A DNA stretch of 64,000 bases, taken from Ktedonobacterales bacterium (GTDB lineage: Bacteria; Chloroflexota; Ktedonobacteria; Ktedonobacterales; Ktedonobacteraceae). The position numbers were made by a program, and so were the translations under genes. Location: contig DAIDJF010000006.1 in NCBI GenBank assembly GCA_027451525.1, positions 1-64,000 of the forward strand, in the 5' to 3' direction. Below are positions 26,832 through 35,955 of the stretch, piece after piece (position 1 is the stretch's first letter; every line of letters starts with the position of its first letter). The notes below the pieces were generated by a model. The model ran no database searches and was not told the DNA's origin. It saw only the letters and a program-made list of their open reading frames with translations.

Positions 26832-27125
26832 TTATAATCCTTTGCCGTAGCGTTCATGTTGTGTACGTAATATTGTACGTAGCGCATCTGCTTGCCCGCG
26901 ATTCCAGGCTGCGGAGCGTACCTCGCCAAGGATGGGCAGCGAACTCTTCTCACGAATCTGCGCCGCGCGTTCACGTTGGAATATCTCGTGGACAAGTTGG
27001 CGATCACTGAGATGCCAACCACGTTGACGGGCATGTTCTGCGAAGCGCATAATGCGTGCGAAACCCGCCTGATACTCGCGCAGTTCGGAAGGGTTTAAGG
27101 GATTGCGCATCGGTGTGTCTTGCAT
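26832..27125 (-). CDS. hypothetical protein ahead of parA
   Basis: A 97-residue, strongly helical, Arg-rich protein (FARIMRFAEHARQRGWHLSDRQL... then RNRGQ/RTQHERYG at the end). The family is not recognised and no cysteines or membrane segments are present. The start at 27125 has AGGATA upstream. It is 33 bases before the ParA gene on the same strand and is probably co-transcribed. The basic composition would suit DNA binding, but this is only a guess. Confidence 0.55.
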   Translation of the reverse strand: MQDTPMRNPLNPSELREYQAGFARIMRFAEHARQRGWHLSDRQLVHEIFQRERAAQIREKSSLPILGEVRSAAWNRGQADALRTILRTQHERYGKGL

Positions 27126-27299
27126 GGATGTATCCTGTATATTCGTGAAACGAATTATTTTTGAAAAGACGCAAAATGGACTGCTCAAGTATGTCAGAAA
27201 AATGCCCTACCTGTCAAGCTAATTTCAAGGTATGGCATCTGTTATATATGCACTTTAGGATTATGTATGGGCTACCGTACCCATCAACTCTCGCTGCTG

Positions 27300-28637
27300 C
27301 TACGCGCGTGGACGGCGTATTGCCTCGTACATGGCGCGTGTGCCGAATTCCATTGCCGCCACTGGGATACGTTCGTCTGCTGCATGTAGGGCTTCTAAGT
27401 AGTTAAGGCCTTCCGGCAGGTTCATGGGCAAGAAGCCGTAGGTTTGAATACCGAGCGTGGAGAAGAAGCGTCCATCGGTGACAACTGGCATCATGATTGG
27501 GATAGGAATGCCCTCTGGGTCGGCTTCACGCAGGATAGCGGCCAGCGTTTCGTAAAGACTCATATCCGCCTCTGTCTGGCCCTTGCCATATTTCAAGACC
27601 TCAAACTCGATATCGTGACCGACCACGTCGTGTAGCTCGTGTAGCATATCCTCTGGGCTGAATCCTGGCAGCAAGCGTCCATCAAGCTCCACTACAATCT
27701 CGCCAGGAATAACATTGACCTTCTCACCACCACGCAGCAGCGTAAGGTTGACGGTATTGTGCAGCACCGGCTCGAAAAGCTGACGGTAGAAACCGGGCTG
27801 GTCGAGAATGCGATTGGTCTGCGTTGGATCGAGTAATTGACGCACCTGTGTGCTAAGCGGCTCAGACGATGCGTTTGCGATGGCCTCTATCATTTGCCGG
27901 GGCACTGGCGTGATGTGCGTGGGTAAACGTTGCTGATCGAGTCGTTGAATGACATGTCCCAGTTTAGCAACGCTCCCACCACGCATCGGAATGGAGCCAT
28001 GCCCGCCGGGACCACGCACGACGCCGCGTAGCCAACACATCTGTTTTTCCAAGACTTGTATCGGGTAGAAACGTTTGCCGCCAAGATGGAGCGTAAAGCC
28101 GCCGATCTCGCCCAGCGCATAGCGGACATCTTTGAACAGGTCGGGATGTTGCTCAACCAGGAAATGCGCCCCGCACTCGCCGCCAACCTCTTCATCGCTG
28201 ACTACCGCAAGAATCACATCTCCTGGGAGCGCGGCTCCCTCGACTTTTGCACGCATAAGCGCGGCCAGCATCATTGCCACTCCGCCCTTCATATCGAGCG
28301 TGCCACGCCCCCAGATATAGCCATCAATCTCTGCCCCTGAAAAGGGGGGATGTTGCCAATCTTGTTTCTCCGCTGTCACCACATCGATGTGTCCCTGTAG
28401 CAAGAGTGGAGAGGCCTTACCACTGCCTTGTAAACGCGCAATCAGATTGGGACGTCCTGGAGAGGACTCAAATAGCATTGTCTGAAAGCCCATTTCCGTG
28501 AGCAGGTTGTGTATATAAGCGATACAAGCTGCCTCGTCTCCGGGCGGATTGGTTGTGTCAAAGCGTATGAGATGCTGAAGTAGTTCCGCTGGACGCTGAT
28601 AAAGGGTGGTATCCGCAGGTGTTGATGAAATTGACAT
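27300..28637 (-). CDS. M20-family metallopeptidase (ArgE/DapE/aminoacylase-like)
   Basis: A 445-residue di-zinc amidohydrolase. Metal-site residues can be seen as His in LLQGHIDVV, Asp in GRGTLDMKGG, the Glu pair in VVSDEEVGGE, and a late His in ALHAADERIP. The lid (dimerisation) domain occupies about 190-330. Family members cleave N-acyl amino acids, small peptides or carbamoyl groups; the substrate is unknown. The start is ATG 28637 with GGAG upstream; an in-frame GTG at 28649 is the alternative. It lies 112 bases after the FadR-type gene and may not share its transcript. Confidence 0.87.
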   Translation of the reverse strand: MSISSTPADTTLYQRPAELLQHLIRFDTTNPPGDEAACIAYIHNLLTEMGFQTMLFESSPGRPNLIARLQGSGKASPLLLQGHIDVVTAEKQDWQHPPFSGAEIDGYIWGRGTLDMKGGVAMMLAALMRAKVEGAALPGDVILAVVSDEEVGGECGAHFLVEQHPDLFKDVRYALGEIGGFTLHLGGKRFYPIQVLEKQMCWLRGVVRGPGGHGSIPMRGGSVAKLGHVIQRLDQQRLPTHITPVPRQMIEAIANASSEPLSTQVRQLLDPTQTNRILDQPGFYRQLFEPVLHNTVNLTLLRGGEKVNVIPGEIVVELDGRLLPGFSPEDMLHELHDVVGHDIEFEVLKYGKGQTEADMSLYETLAAILREADPEGIPIPIMMPVVTDGRFFSTLGIQTYGFLPMNLPEGLNYLEALHAADERIPVAAMEFGTRAMYEAIRRPRA

Positions 28638-28749
28638 CCAATGCTCCACTGGCTGCTAGAAGGTCGGTCAGGCTGAATCATCTCTCTGCGCGCAGGCGTC
28701 TGATTCATAAGCGCATTATAGCAAAAATATAAAAGGATTGCTCATACAC

Positions 28750-29514
28750 TCATTTTTCGGCTTGAGTGGCGTGAGCAAGAATTGTGTGTTCGACATCATT
28801 GATATGATCGAGCATACATGAGCGGGCAACAGCAGCATCGCGTGCGGCAATCGCGTTCACAAGTGCTTCGTGCTGCTGGAGTGAGCGCGTGACGCGACCG
28901 GGGAGCGTAAGACTCTGACTACGTGCTTGGGCCAGTTCATCGAGCAAAACGGACATCAGGAGCATTAATGTATGATTAGTCGTGCTGGCGGCAATCAGGG
29001 CGTGTAAGCGTCCATCCAGTTCGTTTACCAGCGTTGTATCGATGGTATCCGTCGTGCGTATTTCGCGATCTTGGGCAAGAATAGCGTGCATCTCAGCGAG
29101 CTGCGCAGATGTAGCACGTTGTGCTGCCCACTCTGCCGCTGCTCCTTCAAGCACGCGGCGAATATCAAACAATTCGCGAATATGCGCGCTATGATCTGTC
29201 TGTGCTGGTATGTCACCTGTTGTGTTTTGTGCGCTTAATGCTTGTGAGAGGCGTTGTACGGTAGCTTGTACGCTATCTCCCACGATAAAGACACCCCGTC
29301 CATGCCGTGCCTCGACGATGCCGAGAGCCGCCAGCGTATGCAATGCCTCCCGTAGTGCTGTGCGACTCACGCCCAACTGAGCCGCCAGTTCGCGTTCTGG
29401 TGGGAGCTGTTGCCCTGGTTTTAGCTGACTCTGCTCGACCATATCACGGATCGCGTCCACGATGCGTCCCGCTAAACTGCGGTTAGTGGGGCGCATCGGC
29501 TGAAAGAGACTCAT
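28750..29514 (-). CDS. FadR/GntR-family transcriptional regulator of the sulfolactate operon
   Basis: A 254-residue regulator. Residues 10-75 are a GntR winged helix (PPERELAAQLGVSRTALREAL). Residues 100-240 are an all-helical FCD ligand domain with the usual Asp-x3-His metal site (LDGRLHALI) and further His near TTNHT and DHIND. Its start overlaps the stop of the ComC-like gene as ATGA, so it is the last gene of the leftward operon. FCD regulators of this type often respond to small carboxylates, so a sulfolactate or pyruvate-like effector is plausible but unproven. Confidence 0.88.
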   Translation of the reverse strand: MSLFQPMRPTNRSLAGRIVDAIRDMVEQSQLKPGQQLPPERELAAQLGVSRTALREALHTLAALGIVEARHGRGVFIVGDSVQATVQRLSQALSAQNTTGDIPAQTDHSAHIRELFDIRRVLEGAAAEWAAQRATSAQLAEMHAILAQDREIRTTDTIDTTLVNELDGRLHALIAASTTNHTLMLLMSVLLDELAQARSQSLTLPGRVTRSLQQHEALVNAIAARDAAVARSCMLDHINDVEHTILAHATQAEK

Positions 29515-30590
29515 GCCTGCACCTCAAACGTTGCCAGGGCGGGAACACCCATTTCGATGCTCAAATTATCCAATTCAGCCCGTGTAGCATTGTCGAGCGG
29601 AATGCCTGCTGATAGGCGAGAGGCGCGTATCTCCATACGTCGTTCGCCTGGAATACGTATTTGTTGTCCTTCTGCGGTGGGAACTGCGTGAATGGCGTCG
29701 AGCATGTTGCCGAGACGACTGGTGTAGTCCTCAGCCGACATCAGCGGCGCGAGATTGATCGCAAGACACCAGATACCGGAATCGGTTGGTGTCTGCCAGT
29801 CGTTGTATGGCGAGTGAACGTGTGGTCCCCATCCGCTGCCGGAGAGTGTAGCCGAGAGCATTTCGATCATCAGTGCGAGAGCATAGCCTTTTGCTCCTGC
29901 CATCGGTAGCACCGAGCCTGCAAGGGCAGCCTGTGCGTCCGTAGTTGGGTTACCATCGACATCAACGGCCCAACCGGGCGGGATTGACTGGCCTTGCCGA
30001 GCCGCCATGATGATGTTGCCGCGCGCCACGACGCTTGTTGCCATATCGATGATAATAGGAGCTGCTTCCGCTGTTGGCGCGGGTGCGCTAAATGCCAGCG
30101 GATTCGTGCCAAAAAACGCGCTGCGTCCACCCCAGGGTGGCATCGCGGGCGGCGTATTGCAGACCATCAGGGCCATACAACCCTTTGCGGTTGCGCGTTC
30201 CGTATAGGCTGACAGCGCTGCGGCATGGTTCGTATGCGCGACTGTAACCATCCCCACACCTTGCGTCTGGGCAATACGTACCGCTTCATCGGCTGCTGCC
30301 GTCGCCGCGATTGGTCCAAGCGCGTTATCAGCATCCAATAATGCTACTGCGGGTGCGGGATGGCTCCAGCGCAACGTTGGTTGTGCCGAAGCCAGACCGG
30401 CCTTGACGCGATGTGCGTATAGAGCCAGTCGCGAAACGCCATGCGTGTCAATGCCTTCTAAATTAGCTGTGACTAATGCCCACGCGACCGTGTGCGCATC
30501 GTCCTTGCTTAATCCCACTGCTTGCATGATCGCACGACAGAAACGCTCTAACGCTTCTGCTGCAACACCCTGTTGTGTCTCATCTGCCAT
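29511..30590 (-). CDS. comC: (R)-sulfolactate dehydrogenase, ComC-like (LDH2/MDH2 family)
   Basis: A 359-residue member of the malate/L-sulfolactate dehydrogenase (YlbC/ComC) family: unusual NAD(P) fold, a THGVSRL segment near residue 54, VAHTNHAAA (active-site His region), GTNPLAFSAP and GAKGYALALMIE motifs. In Chromohalobacter salexigens, ComC reduces 3-sulfopyruvate to (R)-3-sulfolactate, the isomer used by SuyAB. The gene follows slcC-like and suyAB genes in the same operon, which is the basis for the specific call; on sequence alone it could be another 2-hydroxyacid dehydrogenase of this family. GAGGAAA precedes the start. Confidence 0.8.
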   Translation of the reverse strand: MADETQQGVAAEALERFCRAIMQAVGLSKDDAHTVAWALVTANLEGIDTHGVSRLALYAHRVKAGLASAQPTLRWSHPAPAVALLDADNALGPIAATAAADEAVRIAQTQGVGMVTVAHTNHAAALSAYTERATAKGCMALMVCNTPPAMPPWGGRSAFFGTNPLAFSAPAPTAEAAPIIIDMATSVVARGNIIMAARQGQSIPPGWAVDVDGNPTTDAQAALAGSVLPMAGAKGYALALMIEMLSATLSGSGWGPHVHSPYNDWQTPTDSGIWCLAINLAPLMSAEDYTSRLGNMLDAIHAVPTAEGQQIRIPGERRMEIRASRLSAGIPLDNATRAELDNLSIEMGVPALATFEVQA

Positions 30591-30623
30591 TGACTATTTC
30601 CTCATAGATAATGTTTGCGGGTC

Positions 30624-31571
30624 TCAACCAACAGCCCCAATGGCTTTGCCGCCAGCCAGTACCTGTAAGACATCTGTTACCACTAAGCGGGCCGTGCGTT
30701 CCTGTGCTTCTGCTGTCAAGCCTGCAATATGCGGTGTAAGTATGACTGTATCACACCTCTGCAAGGGATCGTCTGCTGGTGGCGGCTCGACCTCGCGCAC
30801 GTCGAGCACTGCGCGGCGCAAATGCCCATGCGTGAGCGCGTCCAGCAAGGCTGTTTCATCGACAATGCCACCGCGTGAAGAGTTAATCAGGATGGCACTG
30901 GGGTGCATCTGGGCAATCCGTTCAGCGTTGAGCAGGTGATAGGTTGCTGGAATGAGTGGTACATGTAGGCTGACTACATCCGCACGTGCCAGCACCTCTT
31001 CTAGTGGCAGAAGCGTGATGCCTTGTTCGCCAGCCGCGAAATCGAAGGGGCCGACGAGCGGGTCATAGCCGATGACAGTCATGCCAAAGGATTGTGCGCG
31101 TTTGGCGACGCGGCGGCCAATCTCGCCCACACCGATCAGCCCTAGCGTGTGGCCCCAGAGTTCCGTGCCGCCCAAATGCTGACGGTCCCAGTTTCCAGCA
31201 CGCACGCTGATATTTGCTGCTGCCAGATCACGCGCGTTATGCAGCATCGCTGCCAGCACATATTCAGCGACCGCGATGGCGTTGGCATTACGTCCTGCTG
31301 TCACAGTAATGCCGCGCTGACGAGCTACAGCCAGATCGATATTATCTAGTCCGACACCAAGACGCCCGATGACGCGCAATTTGGGAGCTTGCTCTAGGAG
31401 CACACTCGTCACTTGCGTCTGGTTGCGCACAATCAACGCCTCTGCAGTAGACAGAAGCGTGTATAGTCGTTGCGTGTCGCGCCATAGGGTCGGTTCCGAG
31501 GTCACCGCGTGCCCCGAAGCTGCTAGCAGTTCGGGGCCGGGCGCGGAAAGAAATTCACTGACAACAATCAT
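30624..31571 (-). CDS. slcC: (S)-sulfolactate dehydrogenase, SlcC-like (D-2-hydroxyacid dehydrogenase family)
   Basis: A 315-residue NAD-dependent D-isomer-specific 2-hydroxyacid dehydrogenase. The Rossmann motif is GLIGVGEIGRR (about 148). Catalytic residues are Arg in INSSRGGIVDE, Glu in REVEPPPAD and His in LTPHIAG. The N-terminal VRNQTQVTS...GRLGVGLDNIDL segment is as in SlcC of Chromohalobacter. It would oxidise (S)-sulfolactate to sulfopyruvate, which the next gene's product reduces to the R form; the two together invert the stereocentre. Specificity is inferred from the operon; a phosphoglycerate dehydrogenase-like activity is the fallback. Confidence 0.8.
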   Translation of the reverse strand: MIVVSEFLSAPGPELLAASGHAVTSEPTLWRDTQRLYTLLSTAEALIVRNQTQVTSVLLEQAPKLRVIGRLGVGLDNIDLAVARQRGITVTAGRNANAIAVAEYVLAAMLHNARDLAAANISVRAGNWDRQHLGGTELWGHTLGLIGVGEIGRRVAKRAQSFGMTVIGYDPLVGPFDFAAGEQGITLLPLEEVLARADVVSLHVPLIPATYHLLNAERIAQMHPSAILINSSRGGIVDETALLDALTHGHLRRAVLDVREVEPPPADDPLQRCDTVILTPHIAGLTAEAQERTARLVVTDVLQVLAGGKAIGAVG

Positions 31572-31593
31572 CTGCGAATGGCCTTTACCGTTC

Positions 31594-32757
31594 TTATGCG
31601 CTTCTATACAGTTTTGTCAGCACAAACTCTTTGTGACCGAGTACTTCTGCGGCAGCCAGACGCCCGCTAGCGACGCGCACCATCATGGACGAAATCTTCT
31701 CGCCCGCCTGCGGTAGCGTCAATTCGCGTGTCAGCAGGCCCGTGATATCTACATCAATATGCTCGTTCATCGTGCGTACCGTTAGCGGATTAGCAGAAAT
31801 CTTCATGACGGGAATGATCGGATTACCGACAATGTTGCCCTGGCCTGTCGTGAAGAAATGGAAAATGGAGCCAGCGGCTGCCCACAATGTGACCGCCTCC
31901 GCCGCAGCTGACGAGGTATCCATGGAGTAGAGACCATGCTCGGTTGGTGGTGTCTCGGCAGGTTCCAGCACGCCAATGACGGGTTTTGTGCCAGTTTTCT
32001 GAATATTGCCCAGGGCTTTCTCTTCGATGGTGCTCAGACCGCCGCGAATGTTGCCCTGCGTGGGCTGTGAGCCGAGTAGATCAAAGCCTGTATCTCTGAT
32101 GAATTTCTGGTATGCCTCGTGAACCTGAAGATATTTTTCGCGCAACGCGGGCGTTGCCATGCGTCGGGCGATGATATGCTCCGCTCCAGTAATCTCCGAT
32201 GTTTCGCCAAACATAACGGTCGCGCCTTGTTCGATCAACCAATCGACTGTGACGCCCAGAGCAGGATTAGAGGCCAGGCCAGAGGTGGTATCGGATTCGC
32301 CACATTTGATGCTGAAAACGGCATCGCGCACTGGAATGACCTCGCGCTGTGCTTCGGACGCCTCATGTACAAATTCTTTGGCGACTTTGGCGGCGCGTGC
32401 GATAGTTTCGATATCGCCGTAGCGTTCAATTGAAAAGCCCATAACGGGTTTGCCAGTTTTGGCGATGCCATCCGTAATCACTTTCGTCCAGTTTGGTTCA
32501 ATGCCGATGACGATAGCGGCGGCAACATTGGGATTCGCTCCTGTGCCAATCATTGTGCGGAAATGCAGGTCCAGATCATCGCCAAATTGCAGGCGACCGT
32601 AAGGGTGTGGAAGAGCAAGCGTGCCCTGAATCACTTTTGCCACTCCCTCGGCGGCGGCATTGGAGAGATCGTCAACTGGAATAATCGCGACATGGTTACG
32701 CGTGGCGACGCTACCATTCTTGCGTCGATAGCCGAGAAATGTTGCTGTATCTGTCAT
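31594..32757 (-). CDS. suyB: (R)-sulfolactate sulfo-lyase, large subunit
   Basis: A 387-residue UxaA-family lyase matching SuyB in length (about 390) and in diagnostic stretches: [53 protein letters not shown] and [12 protein letters not shown], ending in [13 protein letters not shown]. SuyAB splits (R)-3-sulfolactate into pyruvate and sulfite with an iron-dependent elimination. The ATG at 32757 overlaps the suyA stop by one base (TAATG), with GAGGTG upstream. The main alternative, altronate dehydratase large subunit, is disfavoured by these motifs and by the two adjacent sulfolactate dehydrogenase genes. Confidence 0.88.
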   Translation of the reverse strand: MTDTATFLGYRRKNGSVATRNHVAIIPVDDLSNAAAEGVAKVIQGTLALPHPYGRLQFGDDLDLHFRTMIGTGANPNVAAAIVIGIEPNWTKVITDGIAKTGKPVMGFSIERYGDIETIARAAKVAKEFVHEASEAQREVIPVRDAVFSIKCGESDTTSGLASNPALGVTVDWLIEQGATVMFGETSEITGAEHIIARRMATPALREKYLQVHEAYQKFIRDTGFDLLGSQPTQGNIRGGLSTIEEKALGNIQKTGTKPVIGVLEPAETPPTEHGLYSMDTSSAAAEAVTLWAAAGSIFHFFTTGQGNIVGNPIIPVMKISANPLTVRTMNEHIDVDITGLLTRELTLPQAGEKISSMMVRVASGRLAAAEVLGHKEFVLTKLYRSA

Positions 32758-33041
32758 TATGCCCACCTCACCGATTTCAAATTGTGCGTATGCACATGTT
32801 CGCCCTGTCGCACAGGCTGTGTTGTGCGCCCAATGATTTCACCATATTCGATACATGCGTGTCCCGCTGGCAGATCGCGCACGGCAACTTTATGTCCCAA
32901 TGGCACGTGTGATATCATCGTGACCGTGACGCCCGTGTCATTATCCATGTAAATACCCGTGATCTGCTCTCCTTTAGGCAGGTCATGAACCGCGACACCC
33001 ACATCATCAGCCTGTACATGAATTAAAAAACCATGAGCCAT
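32757..33041 (-). CDS. suyA: (R)-sulfolactate sulfo-lyase, small subunit (SAF domain)
   Basis: A 94-residue SAF-domain protein, equal in size to SuyA (93-94) and to the N-terminal domain of UxaA. Features include the HDLPKGEQI turn, [13 protein letters not shown] and the EYGEIIGRT segment near residue 67. It forms the lyase with SuyB and contributes to the active site. AAAGGACAG precedes the ATG. It is the second gene of the leftward operon, 38 bases after the aldehyde dehydrogenase gene. Confidence 0.88.
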   Translation of the reverse strand: MAHGFLIHVQADDVGVAVHDLPKGEQITGIYMDNDTGVTVTMISHVPLGHKVAVRDLPAGHACIEYGEIIGRTTQPVRQGEHVHTHNLKSVRWA

Positions 33042-33079
33042 ATGTCTGTCCTTTCATCTAGCACGTTGTTGTGCATGAG

Positions 33080-34558
33080 TTACAAACCGATAGAGACAAA
33101 TTTCCAATCCAGATACTCATCCATACCCTGATGACCACCTTCGCGTCCGAAGCCACTGTGTTTCATGCCACCAAAGGGAGCCTGTGCAACTGTTGGCACG
33201 GCATCGTTGACGCCGATCACACCGAATTGTAAACCCTCGTACACGCGGATGATACGGGCATAGTCGCGCGCATAGAGATACGCGGCTAGACCGTAAGGCG
33301 TGCTATTCGCCAGTGCGATAGCTTCATCTTCTGTCTCGAATGCCCACAGCGGTAGGAGTGGGCCGAAGGTCTCCTCGTGCGCGACCAGCGCATCGGGCGG
33401 TGCATCGGCAACGAGCGTAGGCTGATAGAAATTGCCCGCGTGATTGCCTGAATGTGCGCGTGTTCCACCAACCAGAACGCGCCCACCGCGCTCAAGCGCA
33501 TCAGTGACGTGATGTTCTACTTTGCTCAATGCCTGTGCATCAATCATGGGACCAATATCGGTCGAGGCATCTAAACCATTGCCGACGCGCAACTGCGCCA
33601 CACGTTGTGCCAGTTTGTCTGCGAAGGCTGCATAGATGCCACGCTGGACATAGAGACGATTGGTGCAAATGCAGGTCTGGCCCGCGTTACGAAACTTAGA
33701 GGCAATCACACCCGCGACAGCCTGATCGAGATCTGCATCATCGAAAACGAGAAATGGCGCGTGTCCTCCCAATTCGAGCGAGATACGCTTGAGATCACGC
33801 GCTGCCTGTTGCATCAGCGATTGACCGATCTCGGTCGAGCCTGTAAACGAGATTTTGCGGACTTTTGGACTGGCAATAAACTCTTCTGCAACCTGCGCGG
33901 ATGGTCCTACCAGGATGTTGAGTACGCCAGGAGCCGCACCAAGTTCGTCAAAAATGTGGGCAATGGCAAGTGCTGAGAAGGGCGTGGCACTGGCTGGCTT
34001 GACAATCACTGTGCAGCCCGCTGCCAACGCGGGAGCAATTTTGCGGGCAATCATTGACGAGGGAAAATTCCAGGGCGTGATGGCGGCACAAACGCCTACA
34101 GGTTGCCGCAGTGCCAGCAAGCGTTTGTTTGCTGTTGTGGCAGGAATCGTTTCGCCATAGACACGTTTGGCTTCTTCCGCGTTCCACTCAAAATAGTCGG
34201 CGGCAATGGTGATCTCGCCTCGCGCTTCAGCCAGTGGTTTCCCCTGCTCTAGTGTCATCAGATGCGCAAGCTCGTCAACACGCTCACGCATACGCGCAGC
34301 CACTCCTTTGAGCAACTCGGCCCGTGCGCGTGCTGGCTGCGCGGACCAGACAGGAAATGCCGCAGCAGCGGAATCGATAGCACTGCGCACGATTGCCCGT
34401 GTTGCTAAAGGGACATGTCCAATCCGTTCACCCGTAGCAGGATTGGTCACATCCAGGTACTCAAGGTCGCTGGTGATCCATTGTCCACCGATGTATAGTT
34501 GTTCGCGCTTCATCATTTTCGTGCTTTCTGAACTTTCCGATTTCACCTCAGTGGTCAT
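33080..34558 (-). CDS. NAD(P)-dependent aldehyde dehydrogenase, probable sulfolactaldehyde dehydrogenase
   Basis: A 492-residue ALDH of the succinate-semialdehyde dehydrogenase (GabD) group. The general base is E262 (LELGGHAPF, where most GabD have Asn in place of this His) and the nucleophile is C296 (NAGQTCICTN). The coenzyme region is ITPWNFP and FTGSTEIG. Sulfolactaldehyde dehydrogenases of sulfoquinovose pathways come from this group, and as first gene of the suyAB operon it is the natural source of sulfolactate. Substrate is inferred. The start is the third ATG of a triple ATGAGGT/ATGAGGT/ATGACC array; the first two are out of frame and hit stops at once. Confidence 0.85.
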   Translation of the reverse strand: MTTEVKSESSESTKMMKREQLYIGGQWITSDLEYLDVTNPATGERIGHVPLATRAIVRSAIDSAAAAFPVWSAQPARARAELLKGVAARMRERVDELAHLMTLEQGKPLAEARGEITIAADYFEWNAEEAKRVYGETIPATTANKRLLALRQPVGVCAAITPWNFPSSMIARKIAPALAAGCTVIVKPASATPFSALAIAHIFDELGAAPGVLNILVGPSAQVAEEFIASPKVRKISFTGSTEIGQSLMQQAARDLKRISLELGGHAPFLVFDDADLDQAVAGVIASKFRNAGQTCICTNRLYVQRGIYAAFADKLAQRVAQLRVGNGLDASTDIGPMIDAQALSKVEHHVTDALERGGRVLVGGTRAHSGNHAGNFYQPTLVADAPPDALVAHEETFGPLLPLWAFETEDEAIALANSTPYGLAAYLYARDYARIIRVYEGLQFGVIGVNDAVPTVAQAPFGGMKHSGFGREGGHQGMDEYLDWKFVSIGL

Positions 34559-34584
34559 ACCTCATACCTCATACCGCTAAGAAA

Positions 34585-34645
34585 ACTATAATCGGTGAAA
34601 TAACGCCTGTCAACTCTTGACAGATGCCTGATCTATGAGTATAGT
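34585..34645. promoter_or_regulatory. symmetric divergent promoter pair around a shared operator
   Basis: A perfect 17-base palindrome, CTGTCAA-CTC-TTGACAG (34607-34623), contains both -35 boxes. Rightward: TTGACA at 34617-34622, 17 bases, TATAGT at 34640-34645. Leftward: TTGACA on the minus strand at 34613-34608, 17 bases, TATAGT at 34590-34585. All elements are mirror-symmetric about base 34615. One repressor bound to the palindrome would silence both operons, and two polymerases could not occupy it together. The likely binders are the ROK protein (next gene) or the FadR-type regulator. An AT palindrome, TTAATTAATTAA, lies at 34661-34672. Confidence 0.85.
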
Positions 34646-34705
34646 TGTTTGTATATCAACTTAATTAATTAATTGGGTCTTACATCTTAGAAATGGGTAA
34701 CATGC

Positions 34706-35911
34706 ATGGCGGTTCCACTGACACGTCCTGGCCTGCGTGAGGTTAATCGCGAACAGATATTACGAACTATTTTGCGCAATGGACCGCTTGCGCGTGTCGA
34801 TCTGGCGCATCAGGTTGGTCTGACAACAGCCGCTATTAGCAATATTACACGTACACTGATCGATGATGGGCTGCTCTATGAGGTTGGTGCTACACGTGGC
34901 AATCGTGTAGGAGCCAATTCGATTTTGTTGGACATCCCTGAAGATACGCTTGTGTTGGGTGTGGTTCATCAGGGCGTCAGTGCGATCCGTATTGCGCTTA
35001 GCACATTGCGTGGGCGTATTCTGATGCGGCGTGTGATTATGACCCCTGCTCCCTATACTCCTGCCTGGGCGACTGACTGTATTGCCAGGACGTTGCGTGA
35101 ACTATTGCAGCAATGTGGGTATGCGCCCGAAGCCCTCATTGGTGTCGGGGCAGGTCTGGTGGGCTTAATCGATGTGCAGCAAGGGATGGTGAAGCGTGCC
35201 CATCGTCTTGGTTGGCATTGTGTGCCGTTTGGCCTGCTGCTAGCTCAAGAGCTTCAGTGTCCCATCGCCATCGAGAATAATGTGCGTGCCATGGCATTTG
35301 GTGAAGCCTTGCTTGGCGAGAGCCGCGACTGGCTAGATTTCGCTTTTGTCTATGTTGGCACAGGTATTGGCTCCGGTTTGATTATCAATAGCAGACCTTA
35401 TCGGGGAGCCTATGGTGGGGCAGGTGAAATCGGGCATATTACGGTCAACCCAACGGGTGAGCGTTGCTCATGTGGAAACGATGGCTGTCTGGAAACTATC
35501 GCGGCTGAAGCTTCTATTGTGCGGCGCATTCAAGCTCAGGGTCTCCTGTTGCCAATGAATGGGCATGGTGGGGCGAAAGAGTCTGTGCAGGCATTAGCGG
35601 CTCTTGCTCGCACTGGCGATAGTACTGCGCAAGCTATTGTGATCGATTGTGGCGAATCGCTAGGCATTGCCCTCGCGAATCTGGTTGATCTCTTCAATCC
35701 AGGGCGCATTGTGCTACATGGGGCAATTGCGGAAGCTGGCGATATATTTTTCTCTTCGGTATCGCGTTGTTTGCATCAACGGGCATTTTCTACAAGTAAT
35801 GAGGCTGTAGAGTTGGTCGCGTCCACTTTTGGAACCGATGCGGGTCTGGTTGGAGCAGCGGCGGTTGCCCTGGATTCGTTGGTTTTGACGCAAAACATCA
35901 AAGAGCGTTAG
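34706..35911 (+). CDS. ROK-family transcriptional regulator
   Basis: A 401-residue NagC/XylR-type ROK protein. Residues 8-70 form a winged helix (LARVDLAHQVGLTTAAISNITRTL). The rest is the sugar-kinase-like fold: GVGAGLVGLID, a VYVGTGIGSGLI phosphate region and the zinc site CSCGNDGC with an upstream His in GEIGHITVNP. ROK repressors are released by binding a sugar or sugar phosphate. Being the first gene to the right of the shared operator, it is the best candidate to govern both operons, perhaps in response to a sulfosugar or its phosphate-like ketose. The start ATG has only a weak ribosome site (GGGTAA). Confidence 0.88.
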   Translation: MAVPLTRPGLREVNREQILRTILRNGPLARVDLAHQVGLTTAAISNITRTLIDDGLLYEVGATRGNRVGANSILLDIPEDTLVLGVVHQGVSAIRIALSTLRGRILMRRVIMTPAPYTPAWATDCIARTLRELLQQCGYAPEALIGVGAGLVGLIDVQQGMVKRAHRLGWHCVPFGLLLAQELQCPIAIENNVRAMAFGEALLGESRDWLDFAFVYVGTGIGSGLIINSRPYRGAYGGAGEIGHITVNPTGERCSCGNDGCLETIAAEASIVRRIQAQGLLLPMNGHGGAKESVQALAALARTGDSTAQAIVIDCGESLGIALANLVDLFNPGRIVLHGAIAEAGDIFFSSVSRCLHQRAFSTSNEAVELVASTFGTDAGLVGAAAVALDSLVLTQNIKER

Positions 35912-35955
35912 ATGAGACACACAGGCACTGGTGCCTGGTGAAAAGGGAGCGCACG

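Noticed and set aside
25917..27125. Plasmid, prophage or integrative element suggested by ParA
   Set aside because: No replication, integrase, relaxase or phage gene and no attachment-site duplication were seen around it.
31594..33041. Altronate/galactarate dehydratase (UxaA) as function of the two-subunit lyase
   Set aside because: The large subunit carries SuyB-like stretches such as [14 protein letters not shown] and [12 protein letters not shown], and both sulfolactate dehydrogenase types are adjacent; no hexuronate genes are present.
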